Shown here: in pieces, positions 48,464 to 57,661 of the stretch
Numbering within the stretch: position 1 is the stretch's first letter
Layout: each line of letters starts with the position of its first letter
From: an uncultured Eubacteriales bacterium
Lineage (GTDB): Bacteria > Bacillota > Clostridia > Christensenellales > Aristaeellaceae
NCBI GenBank assembly: GCA_900316415.1
Contig: ONCV01000002.1
Span: 1 to 64,000, forward strand
Direction: 5' to 3'
DNA: 64,000 nucleotides
Notes under the pieces: model-generated
What the model was told of the DNA's origin: nothing
Databases searched by the model: none
What the model saw: only the letters and a program-made list of their open reading frames with translations
Program-made: the position numbers and the translations under genes

Positions 48464-50206
48464 TCAGATCCGGATAATCACGGTATTGAAACCCTGGAAA
48501 TGCCGGTAGGAAAAGCTTTTCGTCTTCCTCCGGATGGCGACGATGCCCAGCGCGTCCAGGTTCGCGCCCTCCGCGTCGGGATTTTCCTTCATCTCCAGGG
48601 CCAGCGGATTGAAGGAGGCGGCGTTGTCCCGGATATGCAGCTCAAACCCGCCCTCCTCCAGCGCGATCAGCACGATCTGGATGAAACCGTCCGCTTTTCC
48701 CTGAAAGCCGCTGTTCAGCGTGGCGACGCAGATTTCCTCCACGGACATCATCGCCATATACTGCTGTGAGGGGGTCGCGTTCCAGCGTTCGCAGAACTCT
48801 TCAATCCGCTCCACCGTGCGCGAGATCTCGGTGTCCACGCTGAGGATGGTGCTTCGGAACACCCGCCTCTCATTCTCGCCGGAGGAGCGGCGGAGCCGGA
48901 AGAGGACCGCAATGCCGGCCAGCGTCAGCAGCTCCGACAGCAGGTACAGGCTCCAGAAGCCCTCCGGCCGGAACGAGGCCAGCAGCAGGGCCAGCAGGAT
49001 GGGCAGCCCCCCCCGCAGCGTGGAAACGGCCAGCGTCCTTCGCTCCATCTGGCGGGCTTCCCAGTAATTGGCCATCAGAATACCGATTCCCGCCGGCGGA
49101 ATGCTGAGGGCATAGAGGCGCAGCGCGTTCCGGCCCAGCGCCGTCAGGGCGGGGTCGTCCATGCCGAAGAAGCGGCAGATCGCCTCCGGAAAGGCAAAGA
49201 CCAGGATTCCCAGCGCCGCGCCGGAACACAGGGTATACCGGAGCCCGGTTTTCAGCGCGAGCCGCATTCCCGCCGCGTTCCGTTCCCCGCTGTAGGTGCT
49301 GACCACCGGCAGAATGGATTTGACCACGGCGTCATACAGGTTCATCATGAAGTAGGATGCACCCAGCACCACATCCAGCATCGCCGCGCCGGCGCCTCCC
49401 AGCGTCCCGATCAGCAGATGGTTGGCGATCAGCAGGAACACCATGCTGTAAAGGAATTCCACGGAGGAGGACAGCCCCACCCGAAAGGACTTCCACGCCT
49501 CCTCCAGATCCGGCTTCATGCCCCGCAGCTTCAGCGCGCTGCCGCGGCGGCGAATGGCCGCGGCGGAGAGCGTCAGGCTCAGCGCCTGTCCGGCCACCGT
49601 GGCCAGTCCCGCGCCGGTCACGCCCATGCGCAGGACCAGCACCAGCACGATATTCAGCCCGATGTCCAGGATGTTTCCGGCCGTGAAGGCGATGCCGGCT
49701 TCCTTCTCGAGATCATCCGTCTTCAGGAAATAGTTCAGCACATAGTTCAGGAACAGGACCGGCGCACCCCAGAGCAGGATGCGGAGGTACTCCCCCGCGG
49801 CGGCATGGATCCCCGCCTCCGACGCCGGCGCGCCCAGCAGGTCCAGCAGCGGTGCCAGCAGCAGATTGCCCGCCAGGGCGATTCCCAGGCCCGCCGCCCC
49901 CGCGGCGCAGACCACGCCCTGAAAGCCCGCCGCGGCTTCCTCCCGCTGGCCCCGGGCCATGCGGCTGGCGAACCGGACGCTGCCGCCGATCCCCAGCGCG
50001 TTCATGATCGCATTGAAAACCTGGGCGACCGGCATGGTCAGCGCCAGCGCCGCCAGGCCCACATAGCCGATCCGATGGCCCAGCACCAGGCTGTCCGCGA
50101 TATCCCCGAAGGAAAGCACCACCATGGAGATCAGGGCGGGAATATACTGCCGGACGAACATGCGCCGGGTGAAAAACCGGTCGATCCGGAGGCTGTCATC
50201 TCGCAT
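48464..50206 (-). CDS. MATE-family transporter fused to RsbW-like HATPase domain
   Basis: 580 residues. Residues 1 to about 445 are a twelve-helix MATE transporter (LVLGHRIGYVGLAALALTMP and related motifs). Residues about 455-580 form a GHKL/RsbW-like domain: SVEEICVATLNSGF aligns with the N-box, DNAASFNPL with the G1 box and LGIVAIRRKTK with the region after G2. The canonical N-box Asn is Ala (about residue 495) and the GG before LGI is lost, so ATP binding is doubtful. The start is taken as the ATG at 50204-50206, overlapping the stop of the DUF2156 gene; a TTG or GTG a few codons upstream is possible. It lies next to a true RsbU/RsbW pair. Confidence 0.85.
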   Translation of the reverse strand: MRDDSLRIDRFFTRRMFVRQYIPALISMVVLSFGDIADSLVLGHRIGYVGLAALALTMPVAQVFNAIMNALGIGGSVRFASRMARGQREEAAAGFQGVVCAAGAAGLGIALAGNLLLAPLLDLLGAPASEAGIHAAAGEYLRILLWGAPVLFLNYVLNYFLKTDDLEKEAGIAFTAGNILDIGLNIVLVLVLRMGVTGAGLATVAGQALSLTLSAAAIRRRGSALKLRGMKPDLEEAWKSFRVGLSSSVEFLYSMVFLLIANHLLIGTLGGAGAAMLDVVLGASYFMMNLYDAVVKSILPVVSTYSGERNAAGMRLALKTGLRYTLCSGAALGILVFAFPEAICRFFGMDDPALTALGRNALRLYALSIPPAGIGILMANYWEARQMERRTLAVSTLRGGLPILLALLLASFRPEGFWSLYLLSELLTLAGIAVLFRLRRSSGENERRVFRSTILSVDTEISRTVERIEEFCERWNATPSQQYMAMMSVEEICVATLNSGFQGKADGFIQIVLIALEEGGFELHIRDNAASFNPLALEMKENPDAEGANLDALGIVAIRRKTKSFSYRHFQGFNTVIIRI

Positions 50207-51083
50207 AGGCACTGTACATCTCAATCCTTCCGACCGGATTCTCCTGGAGCTTGGACTCCCGAAGCCCCGGAATGCCCAGATCCTCCTCGCCGTTAATGAT
50301 CCGGTACGTATCCGGAAGCCGGGCGATCAGCTCCCGCCGGACGTGGAACTGAAGCCCCCGCTCCCGCTCCAGCGCTTTGGAAAAGGCGATATCATAGCTG
50401 CTTTCGCTCAGGGGAAACCCGGCGGCCATCGCCTGGGGTTTCCCGTCCACATAGACGATCACGCCGGTCATTCCCAGCTCCCGCAGATGATCCAGCATCT
50501 GCTTCGCCGTTTCGTGATCCGGGGCGAAATATGCGCTCTCCCCCCAGGGCTCCCAGCGCGAAAGCAGGTCCCGGGCCGTATCCGCGGTACGCGCGTCCAG
50601 CGGCTCCGTACGCAGCTCATGGCTCCTTTTCAGCCGGTTGATGCCCCACCGAATGTGCTGATACCGGCTTCCCGGCATCCGGGCGTATTCCTCCCGGTCG
50701 TACAGGTATTCCGACGCGCTGTCCTCGTGCTCGACGCGGAAGCGATCCGGAAAGGCCTCCTCCAGCAGGCTCACATCCTCCGGGCGCAGATAGAGAAAGC
50801 GGACCCGGGGACACGCCTCCAGGATTTCCCGAACCAGGCGCAGCACCGCCTCCCGCTCCCCGCAGGGAAAGAACCAGCAGTCCCCCTCCCAGTAGCCGCA
50901 GCGAACGGCGAACGCGTCCTCCCGCAGGCAGATGGTCAGCTTCATGTCCTCCTGCCACAGGAAGAGGGAGGTGAAGGACTGCGCGGCACAGTCGTTGTTC
51001 CCCGCCGCCAGGATCCGCCGGACCGGCTCCCGCATCTCCAGCGTGATCCGCTGCGTCGCCGGGGCGGTTTTTTCTTCCGTCAT
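50196..51083 (-). CDS. DUF2156 (LPG-synthase-C-like) protein
   Basis: 295 residues of the GNAT-like domain seen at the C-terminus of lysylphosphatidylglycerol synthases. It lacks the membrane part, like soluble DUF2156 proteins of clostridia. Landmarks are FTSLFLWQEDMK, YLYDREEYARMPGSRYQ, and AFSKALERERGLQFHVRREL. It may transfer an aminoacyl or acyl group; substrate unknown. The ATG at 51081-51083 has GGAGAG upstream. It is co-transcribed with the AEC permease and the MATE fusion. Confidence 0.82.
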   Translation of the reverse strand: MTEEKTAPATQRITLEMREPVRRILAAGNNDCAAQSFTSLFLWQEDMKLTICLREDAFAVRCGYWEGDCWFFPCGEREAVLRLVREILEACPRVRFLYLRPEDVSLLEEAFPDRFRVEHEDSASEYLYDREEYARMPGSRYQHIRWGINRLKRSHELRTEPLDARTADTARDLLSRWEPWGESAYFAPDHETAKQMLDHLRELGMTGVIVYVDGKPQAMAAGFPLSESSYDIAFSKALERERGLQFHVRRELIARLPDTYRIINGEEDLGIPGLRESKLQENPVGRIEMYSAYAR

Positions 51084-51106
51084 GCGTTTCTCTCCTTCCA
51101 TGCCCC

Positions 51107-52024
51107 TCACCAGATCGCGGAGGCGATGCCGACCGCGGCCGGAACGGTCACCAGGGACAGCAGCGTGGAAATGACCACCGTTTCCACGGCGTAGGGATAA
51201 TCCTTTCCGTGCAGCTGGGCATAGACCGCCACGTTGGAGCCCACCGGGCAGGCCATGGCCAGCAGCAGCGCCAGCTTCATGTCATACAGGGACTTCGGAA
51301 GCAGGGAAAGCAGCAGCAGGGCCGCCAGCGGAATCACCACGAGCCGGACCGCGGAGACCGCGTAGGCCTCCTTGCGCTTCAGCATCCGGACCGGATCCGT
51401 CTGGGCCAGATAGATGCCCACGGTGAACATCGCCAGGGGCGTATTCAGTCCGGCCACCGCGGAAAGCGCGCCGCGGACGGGATCCGGGAGCGGCAGGCGG
51501 GTAAAGAACAGCAGCAGTCCGATCAGAATGGCGATCAGAAACGGCGCCCGGATCAGCTTTTTCAGCTGAAGCCCCTGCCGGAAGGGCTGTCCGGTCAGCA
51601 GGGAAACACCCCAGGTCCACTGCCCGATATTCAGAAAGGCGATGAAGCACGCCACGTAGAACACCGCGCCCTGGCCCGCGGAGGCCAGGATCAGGGGAAT
51701 GCCGAAAAAGCCCGGATTGGAAAACGCCCCGGCAAACGCGGCGATTCCGTCCCGGGGAAAGAACAGCCGCGCGATCAGCGCCGAAAGAATCAGCAGCACC
51801 GCGGCCGCCGCCGCGCTGAGCAGAATTCCCGTAATCCGCTCCGGTGTCCGCTCCACCAGGAAGCCCTGGATGATGACGGCGGGCAGCGCCAGATATATCA
51901 GGATATTCCCCAGCGACGCGCTGCCCTCCCGGGTAATCTTTCCGGTTTTGAACAGGGCATACCCCAGTCCGGCCAGCAGAAACATCTGCAGGATCTGCCG
52001 GACAAGAATCCAGACCATTTCCAT
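51107..52024 (-). CDS. AEC-family permease (possible malate permease)
   Basis: 305 residues, about ten transmembrane helices, of the auxin-efflux-carrier fold family. GNILIYLALPAVIIQGF, GAFSNPGFFGIPLI and MACPVGSNVAVYA are family landmarks. Members include MleP malate permeases, usually encoded beside malolactic or malic enzymes. A malic-enzyme-like fossil directly upstream supports that assignment here. First gene of a three-gene operon with the DUF2156 and MATE genes. Confidence 0.88.
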   Translation of the reverse strand: MEMVWILVRQILQMFLLAGLGYALFKTGKITREGSASLGNILIYLALPAVIIQGFLVERTPERITGILLSAAAAAVLLILSALIARLFFPRDGIAAFAGAFSNPGFFGIPLILASAGQGAVFYVACFIAFLNIGQWTWGVSLLTGQPFRQGLQLKKLIRAPFLIAILIGLLLFFTRLPLPDPVRGALSAVAGLNTPLAMFTVGIYLAQTDPVRMLKRKEAYAVSAVRLVVIPLAALLLLSLLPKSLYDMKLALLLAMACPVGSNVAVYAQLHGKDYPYAVETVVISTLLSLVTVPAAVGIASAIW

Positions 52025-52073
52025 CGTGTTCTTTCCCCGTTTTCCTTTTGTTCCGCGCTCCGGGCATCCGGAA

Positions 52074-52142
52074 TTACAGCCGGGCCACCCCGCTGTCCCG
52101 GGCCGCCTGCGCCACCGCCGCGGCCACGGCGGGACCCACCCT
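52074..52142 (-). pseudogene. Fossil 3' end of a malic enzyme gene
   Basis: Minus-strand codons read RVGPAVAAAVAQAARDSGVA plus RL and a TAA stop. This matches the C-terminal helix of NAD(P)-malic enzymes (family pattern RVAPAVAAAVAKAA...GVAR, from memory). A stop codon lies four codons upstream, so nothing of the catalytic part remains. It sits in the leader of the AEC permease, between its promoter and start. Confidence 0.68.
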
Positions 52143-52161
52143 GTTGCGTCTCTACCGCTTT

Positions 52162-52189
52162 ATTCTACCTGTTTTCCGGGAAAAAACAA
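52162..52189 (-). promoter_or_regulatory. Promoter of AEC/DUF2156/MATE operon
   Basis: -35 TTGTTT (52184-52189), 16-bp spacer, -10 TAGAAT (52162-52167) on the minus strand, upstream of the malic-enzyme fossil. The 361-bp divergent gap to the sulfatase-maturase gene holds this promoter, the fossil and the plus-strand promoter. Confidence 0.65.
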
Positions 52190-52283
52190 GTTCCCGCGGG
52201 CGGATAAATGGAATTATGCCCCCGATTTCCCCGGCCAGCCGGCTTCCCGCCGCACAGCCGGAGGGCTTCCCCGAAAGGGAGCG

Positions 52284-52312
52284 TTGACTTTCTCCGGAAA
52301 GCCCCCTATACT
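52284..52312 (+). promoter_or_regulatory. Promoter of sulfatase-maturating enzyme gene
   Basis: -35 TTGACT (52284-52289), 17-bp spacer, -10 TATACT (52307-52312), about 74 nt upstream of the GTG start. Confidence 0.85.
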
Positions 52313-52385
52313 TGGGAATCATCGGGGGAAAAAAGCGGACCGGAAGCGCCATCCGCGGAAAAATCCGTTTCAGGGAGGGACGAAG

Positions 52386-53504
52386 GTGGCCTACGCGAAC
52401 ATCCTGATCAAACCGGCATCCAGCCTGTGCAACATGCGGTGCCGCTACTGCTTTTACGCGGACGAGTCCGAGCACCGGATGCAGAAGAGCATGGGCATCA
52501 TGACGCGGGAGACCGCCCGGCAGACCATTGACGCGATGTTTGCGCTTGCCGGCTCCCGGGGCGAGGTGAGCTTTTCCTTCCAGGGCGGCGAGCCCACCAT
52601 GGCCGGGCTGGATTTTTTCCGGGATTTCACGGCCCGGGTCCGGGAGCGGAACACCTTCGGTCTCCCCGTCCGCTACGGCATCCAGAGCAACGGGCTGAAC
52701 CTGGATGAGGAATGGGCCGCGCTGCTGCGGGAGAATCATTTCCTGGTGGGCATCTCCGTGGACGGCGACCGGGCGCTGCACGACCGCTTCCGGCCCGACG
52801 CGTCCGGAAACGGCACCTGGGAGCGGGTGACCGGCAAGGTCCGGATGCTGCTGGAGAATAAGGTGGAAACCAATCTTCTCTGCGTCGTGAACGGCCAGAC
52901 CGCGCAGAGCCCCAAGAAGGTGTACCGCGCGCTGAAGGCGCTGGGCACGGGCTACCTGCAGTTCATTCCCTGCCTGGATCCCCTGGAGGTGCCGCGAGGA
53001 TCGGTGCCCTGGTCCCTGACCCCGGAGGCCTACGGGCGCTTTCTATGCGGCGTTTTTGACGACTGGTACCGGGACTGGGAGCGCGGGCAGTATGTCAGCG
53101 TTCGCCAGTTCGACGACTGGGTCCATCTGGCCATGGGGCTTCCCGCGGGCACCTGCGCCTCCAGCGGACAGTGCGGCGGATACCTGGTGGCCGAAGCGGA
53201 CGGAAGCCTGTATCCCTGCGACTTCTACGCACTGGATGAATGGAAGCTGGGCACCGTGGCGGACGACGCGAAGGAGCTGATGAACGGCGAAACCATGCGG
53301 CGCTTCCGCCAGCGCAGCGTCCGGAAGCCGCGGCGGTGCGCTTCCTGCCGGTTTTTCCGCCTGTGCCGGGGCGGGTGTCCCCGGGACTGGACGGAAGCGG
53401 AGGGAGAACGGGAAAACTATTTCTGCCCCGCGTTTCAGATGTTCTTCGAATATGCCGCCCCGCGGATTCTCCGGATCGCGGCGATGGAACGACATATGCT
53501 CTGA
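52386..53504 (+). CDS. Anaerobic sulfatase-maturating enzyme (radical SAM)
   Basis: 372 residues, the length of the Clostridium perfringens enzyme. The radical SAM cluster is CNMRCRYC (Cys15, 19, 22). A C-terminal SPASM domain binds two further clusters (CASSGQCGGY, LYPCDFYALDEWKLG, CASCRFFRLCRGGCPRD, and later FCPAF). It oxidises the active-site Cys of sulfatases to formylglycine without oxygen. The start GTG at 52386-52388 has GGAGG 7 nt upstream. It is transcribed toward the sulfatase operon that needs it. Family assignment is firm. Confidence 0.95.
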   Translation: MAYANILIKPASSLCNMRCRYCFYADESEHRMQKSMGIMTRETARQTIDAMFALAGSRGEVSFSFQGGEPTMAGLDFFRDFTARVRERNTFGLPVRYGIQSNGLNLDEEWAALLRENHFLVGISVDGDRALHDRFRPDASGNGTWERVTGKVRMLLENKVETNLLCVVNGQTAQSPKKVYRALKALGTGYLQFIPCLDPLEVPRGSVPWSLTPEAYGRFLCGVFDDWYRDWERGQYVSVRQFDDWVHLAMGLPAGTCASSGQCGGYLVAEADGSLYPCDFYALDEWKLGTVADDAKELMNGETMRRFRQRSVRKPRRCASCRFFRLCRGGCPRDWTEAEGERENYFCPAFQMFFEYAAPRILRIAAMERHML

Positions 53505-53515
53505 GCAGCATACAG

Positions 53516-53542
53516 AAAAGCTTCCCCGCGGCGCGGGGAAGC
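53516..53542 (-). terminator. Terminator after tauE-like gene
   Basis: Perfect 10-bp stem GCTTCCCCGC / GCGGGGAAGC (53520-53542) followed by TTTT on the minus strand, between the convergent genes. Confidence 0.83.
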
Positions 53543-53574
53543 GGAAAAGTGCCCGGAAGGCGGCGGCGTGATTC

Positions 53575-54360
53575 TCACGCGCCCAGCATCCGGATCGCAT
53601 TGTAAACGCAGATCAGCAGAATCACAATCAGCAGACCGATGAACAGCCTGTCCGTCAGCGCGGCGGACAGTTTTTTGTGCAGCTGGGAGGACAGGTATCC
53701 CCCCAGGGCCCCCGCGCCGGCCATGGCAATCAGCATGCCTCCGTCAAAGGGCGGCACGGTGCCGCTGGCCACCGAAAAGATCAGGCTGGCCGTCTGGCTC
53801 AGCAGGATCACCAGAATGGAATTGATGGCGGCCTTCTTCGTGTCCATGGAGAAAAAGTAATACAGCACGGCCAGGTTCATCGGGCCTCCGCCGATGCCCA
53901 GGAAGGAGGAGGCGATGCCCAGCGCCAGGCCGATTCCCACCGCGGCCGCGGGGCTCTGCAGGTCCCGGGACCGGATTTTCTCCCGGTTCACCACGTACAG
54001 CAGGGTGCCCAGCACCATGATGCCGAGCACGATGGCCTGAATGGCGCCGACCAGCCGGTCGTTGCCCACGGACCGCTTGATCAGGTCAAACAGGAATTTT
54101 CCGCTGACGCCGCCCGCCGCGGCTCCCAGGCCGAGGGGGATGCTGCGCTTTCCGTCCAGCTCCTTGCTCTTCCGGCTGCGGAACACGTTCACGCACGCCA
54201 TGGTCAGCACCGTCAGCCCGGAAAGGAAGGACAGGGTGGACACGGACATCACGCCCGCCGCGTCCAGCACGGGCTTGATCAGCACGCCGCCGCCCACGCC
54301 GCAGATGCCGCCGATCGTGCTGGCGGCCAGGCAGACCAGACAGACCCATACAATTTCCAT
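53575..54360 (-). CDS. TauE/SafE-family sulfite/organosulfonate exporter
   Basis: 261 residues, eight or so transmembrane helices, TauE/SafE family. The two repeat signatures are GGICGVGGGVLIKPVL and ASSFLGIGGGPMNLAVLYYF. Members move sulfite, sulfoacetate or related anions out of the cell. As the last gene of a sulfatase operon it most likely removes the sulfate or sulfite released in the cytoplasm. The ATG has AAAGGAG upstream. Confidence 0.9.
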   Translation of the reverse strand: MEIVWVCLVCLAASTIGGICGVGGGVLIKPVLDAAGVMSVSTLSFLSGLTVLTMACVNVFRSRKSKELDGKRSIPLGLGAAAGGVSGKFLFDLIKRSVGNDRLVGAIQAIVLGIMVLGTLLYVVNREKIRSRDLQSPAAAVGIGLALGIASSFLGIGGGPMNLAVLYYFFSMDTKKAAINSILVILLSQTASLIFSVASGTVPPFDGGMLIAMAGAGALGGYLSSQLHKKLSAALTDRLFIGLLIVILLICVYNAIRMLGA

Positions 54361-54407
54361 ATGCTTCTCTCCTTTCTCCGCTCTTCCCGCGGGGTATAAG
54401 CGGCGGA

Positions 54408-55925
54408 TTACCAGCTTTCCTTCATTTCGCGGGGATGTCTCTCCCGCAGGGCCGCGGCTTCCGCCGCCCGGCCGGTTTGCTCCAGCCGCTCGCAGTAGGT
54501 CGGCAGATAGCCCCTGCAGTGGAAGGGACCGCCCTCATGGATCACCTCCCACAGGGGATCCGTGGCGTAGTTATCGATGTTCTTCTGCATCTGCTCCGCC
54601 ACCCAGCGCTCCAGATACCAGGCGCCGTGCCAGCAAACTTCCGGCAGCTCCTCCGCCAGGTTGTGCTGCTCGTGGGGATCCTCCTTCAGGTTGAACAGCT
54701 CCTCCGGCTCGCTGAGGTGGAACCCGTCATGATAGGTGCGGATATAGATGTAGTCTCCGAAGCGAACCGCCCGCTGGCAGACATGGGCGCACTGGCTGAC
54801 CACCAGGTATTCCCGGCCCCCGTCCTCCCCCGTGCGCACCTGCTTCGCGTAGCTTTCCCCGTCGTAGTCCCAGGGGATGACCTTGCCCGTCACGCGGTTG
54901 GCCCGGAAGGGGGGCACGCCCCCCAGCAGGTCCACCAGGGTGGGCAGCAGGTCCAGCTGATAGTGGAACCCGCGGGACACCGCGTTTTTCGGGCATCCCG
55001 GCCATTTGATGATCATGGGAATATGGGTCACGATGCCGTCCGCTTCCCCGTGCTCGCAGTAGGAGCCGAGCTCGCCCAGGGATTCCCCGTGGTCGGAGGA
55101 AACGATGACCGCCATCTCCTCATAGACGCCCTGCGCCCGCAGTTCCTCCAGGATCATCCCCACCGCCCGGTCCGCGTACAGCACGCCGGTATCATATTCG
55201 TCGATCACTCTCCGGAAGCCTGCCAGGTCATCCACCTGCACCGGCTGACGGGGGTGCGCTTCGTCCGGCGTGTTGGCATAGCCGTTTACCTCCCGGGCGC
55301 TGTGCGCGCCGACGCAGTGCTGCCGCTGATGCTGCAGCAGCTCCTCCGTCATCCAGTTGTCCGGCAGGGGGACATCCGCAAAGGGCTCTCCGAAGGATTC
55401 CGGCGTCCGGTAGGGAATGTGGGGATCCCACAGATGCACGTGGAGGAACCAGTTCTCCCGGTCCCGGTTGTCCCGGAGCCATTTCAGGGCAATGGGCAGC
55501 ACGTCGTCCGCCGGCTCCAGGCCCCGCTTTCCCACATTGAAGCATTCATCAAAGCCCCCGTTGAACCACCAGGCGCCGTGACGGTCCGCAAAGCTGCTGA
55601 CGGAGGCGGTATGCAGGCCTGCCCGGCGCATCATCGCCGGCAGGCTGAATCGGCCGAAGCCGTCCTGCATGGCCCGGTCCGGGCCCTCCCAGCGCATCTC
55701 GGCGTTGATGCCGCCGTGATTGATGCAGCCGGTATGGATGCCGAAGCGGCCTGTGACCAGGCCCGCCCGGGAGGGCAGGCACGGCGCGTCCGCGCAGTAA
55801 TAATCCGTGAACCGGATGCCCTCCTCCGCCACCCGGTCGATGTTGGGAGAGGTGTTCCGGCCGTAGCCGTAGCAGCCCAGATGATCCGGCCGCAGGGTGT
55901 CGATATCCACATACAGAATCCGCAT
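54408..55925 (-). CDS. Cys-type sulfatase A
   Basis: 505 residues, type I sulfatase. The modified residue is Cys49 in APCLPSRAGL, the formylglycine site CxPSR. N-terminal metal ligands lie in DIDTLRPDHL, and DHGESLGE supplies further ligands. There is no signal peptide (MRILYVDIDTLRPDH), so it works in the cytoplasm. The ATG has AAAGGAG 9 nt upstream; 31 bp separate it from sulfatase B. The sulfated sugar substrate is not identifiable. Confidence 0.92.
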   Translation of the reverse strand: MRILYVDIDTLRPDHLGCYGYGRNTSPNIDRVAEEGIRFTDYYCADAPCLPSRAGLVTGRFGIHTGCINHGGINAEMRWEGPDRAMQDGFGRFSLPAMMRRAGLHTASVSSFADRHGAWWFNGGFDECFNVGKRGLEPADDVLPIALKWLRDNRDRENWFLHVHLWDPHIPYRTPESFGEPFADVPLPDNWMTEELLQHQRQHCVGAHSAREVNGYANTPDEAHPRQPVQVDDLAGFRRVIDEYDTGVLYADRAVGMILEELRAQGVYEEMAVIVSSDHGESLGELGSYCEHGEADGIVTHIPMIIKWPGCPKNAVSRGFHYQLDLLPTLVDLLGGVPPFRANRVTGKVIPWDYDGESYAKQVRTGEDGGREYLVVSQCAHVCQRAVRFGDYIYIRTYHDGFHLSEPEELFNLKEDPHEQHNLAEELPEVCWHGAWYLERWVAEQMQKNIDNYATDPLWEVIHEGGPFHCRGYLPTYCERLEQTGRAAEAAALRERHPREMKESW

Positions 55926-55956
55926 GATCCGCTTCTCCTTTCCTCTCTGCAGTGAA

Positions 55957-57570
55957 TCAGGTTTCTCCCCCCCGGAGGCGATTCGCGCGCTCCATCACCT
56001 CGATAAAGCTGGCGTCCTTCTCCACCATCGCCCGGATTTCGGGCTCATGCTCCCTTCCGGCGGCAGCGGTGCCCTTGGCGATAAGCATCTCCGGGGTAAA
56101 GCGGTCGTCCCGGTGGAAGGGTACCACGTCCGCGGTCCCCTCCAGCCATTTCAGCATCCGGTACCGCATCTCCGTGACCGTATCCTTCAGCGACGGATCG
56201 TCGATCCGGTTGATCCGCTCGCCCGGATCCTGCTCCATGTCGTAGATCTCATCCCGCCCCTGAAGGCGGCTGACATATTTGTACCGCCGGTCCCGCAGCA
56301 TGATTCCCTTGCTGTGGGCCAGATCCTCCGTTTGGGCCTTCTGCTTCGGCCAGTACACCCCCATGGGGGAGGTCATCTTCCCGTTGCCCTGATGGCACTC
56401 GTCGCAGTGTGTTTCCCCGGGGAGCCTTCCGCCCTCGCTGCAGACAAACTCCCGGCCCTCAGCCTTCCGGTCCGCCAACAGGGGAAGCAGGCTTCTTCCG
56501 AAGTGGGTATGGGTCGGCGCCACGCCCGCCATCTCCATGGCGGTGGCGTAGAAGTCCACCAGTTCAACCAGGGCGTCGCTGATTCCCGGATCCGTCCCGT
56601 ATCCCTTCGGGGGCTTCACCAGCAGCGGAACCCGGGTCAGGCAGTCCTCAAAGGTATTCTGGGCTTTCTCCACCAGGCCGTAATCCCCGGTGAAATCCCC
56701 GTGATCGCTGAGGAAGAAGATCGCGCAGTCGTCATAGATGCCTTCTTCCTTCAGCGCGTCCACCAGCCGGCGGAACTGCGCGTCCACCTTGCTGCACATG
56801 CCCAGATAGATCGCCCGCAGCTCGTCCCAGTCCTCCCCGGTATACTGTTCCAGCCCGTTGAGCTCCCGGATCGCGTCCAGAATGCGGCTCTTGCCCTTGC
56901 ATTCCTCCGCCCGGATCCGGGGCGGCAGTTTGCTCCGGTCGATGCCGGAATAATAGGGTTCCTCCACCTGGTAGGGGGTATGCGGGTAGATCAGCCCCAG
57001 GAAAACGCACAGGGGCTGATCGGCCGGCCGGTTCCGGATCCGGTCAATCGCCGCGTCCACCGCCTCGTCGTCCCCGGTGTAATTGACGCCGTCCGCGTTC
57101 AGCTTCAGCCGCCCGTCCAGATGATCGTAGAAGTGCTTTCCTCCCGGGGCGCCCCTCAGGTTCGGGTTTTCCGGCCCGGGGCCGGTTTCCTTCAGGCCGC
57201 CGTAGAAAATCTCGGAAGCGTGGCTCTCCGTCCATCCGGGAATCTGGCCCGCCGTCAGGTCGTTCCGGCTGTTCATCCACACATAGTAGCCCGCATCCTT
57301 CAGCTCGCTGAACAGGGAAGCCTCTCCCGGATGCAGCAGATGGGCCATGGTCCGATGTCCGTGCACATGGGGATACAGGCCGGTGAAGAAGCTGCACCGG
57401 CTGGGAACGCACACCGGGTTCTGGCAGTACGCGTACCGGAAGGACACGGCCTCCTCCCGGGCAAAGGCGTCCAGAAAAGGGGTGCGGGCCGCCGGATTGC
57501 CCATGTGGCCCATGGTGTCCCAGCGCATCTCATCGGGATTGAAGATAATAAGATGCGGTCTTCCCGCCAT
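55957..57570 (-). CDS. Cys-type sulfatase B
   Basis: 537 residues. Cys54 in PVCVPSRCSFFTG is the formylglycine site; the metal-binding start is IIFNPDEMRWD and a later ligand motif is LSDHGDFTGDYG. No signal peptide; cytoplasmic. The ATG at 57568-57570 has GGGAGG 8 nt upstream, and the frame extends eight codons further without a site. It lies 91 bp after the ROK regulator gene and heads the sulfatase A-tauE transcript or a longer one. Confidence 0.92.
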   Translation of the reverse strand: MAGRPHLIIFNPDEMRWDTMGHMGNPAARTPFLDAFAREEAVSFRYAYCQNPVCVPSRCSFFTGLYPHVHGHRTMAHLLHPGEASLFSELKDAGYYVWMNSRNDLTAGQIPGWTESHASEIFYGGLKETGPGPENPNLRGAPGGKHFYDHLDGRLKLNADGVNYTGDDEAVDAAIDRIRNRPADQPLCVFLGLIYPHTPYQVEEPYYSGIDRSKLPPRIRAEECKGKSRILDAIRELNGLEQYTGEDWDELRAIYLGMCSKVDAQFRRLVDALKEEGIYDDCAIFFLSDHGDFTGDYGLVEKAQNTFEDCLTRVPLLVKPPKGYGTDPGISDALVELVDFYATAMEMAGVAPTHTHFGRSLLPLLADRKAEGREFVCSEGGRLPGETHCDECHQGNGKMTSPMGVYWPKQKAQTEDLAHSKGIMLRDRRYKYVSRLQGRDEIYDMEQDPGERINRIDDPSLKDTVTEMRYRMLKWLEGTADVVPFHRDDRFTPEMLIAKGTAAAGREHEPEIRAMVEKDASFIEVMERANRLRGGET

Positions 57571-57661
57571 GCTGTCTGCCTCCCTCTGTATCACAAAGTA
57601 CCTGTTCGGGGACGTTCCCGGAGTTCCGGGTGTCCCTCCCGGACGAATCGGACCCGTTCGC

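Noticed and set aside
51699..52385. N-terminal extension of the sulfatase-maturating enzyme
   Set aside because: The frame is open upstream, but it runs through the AEC permease and the promoter. The radical SAM protein begins naturally at the GTG at 52386 with GGAGG before it.
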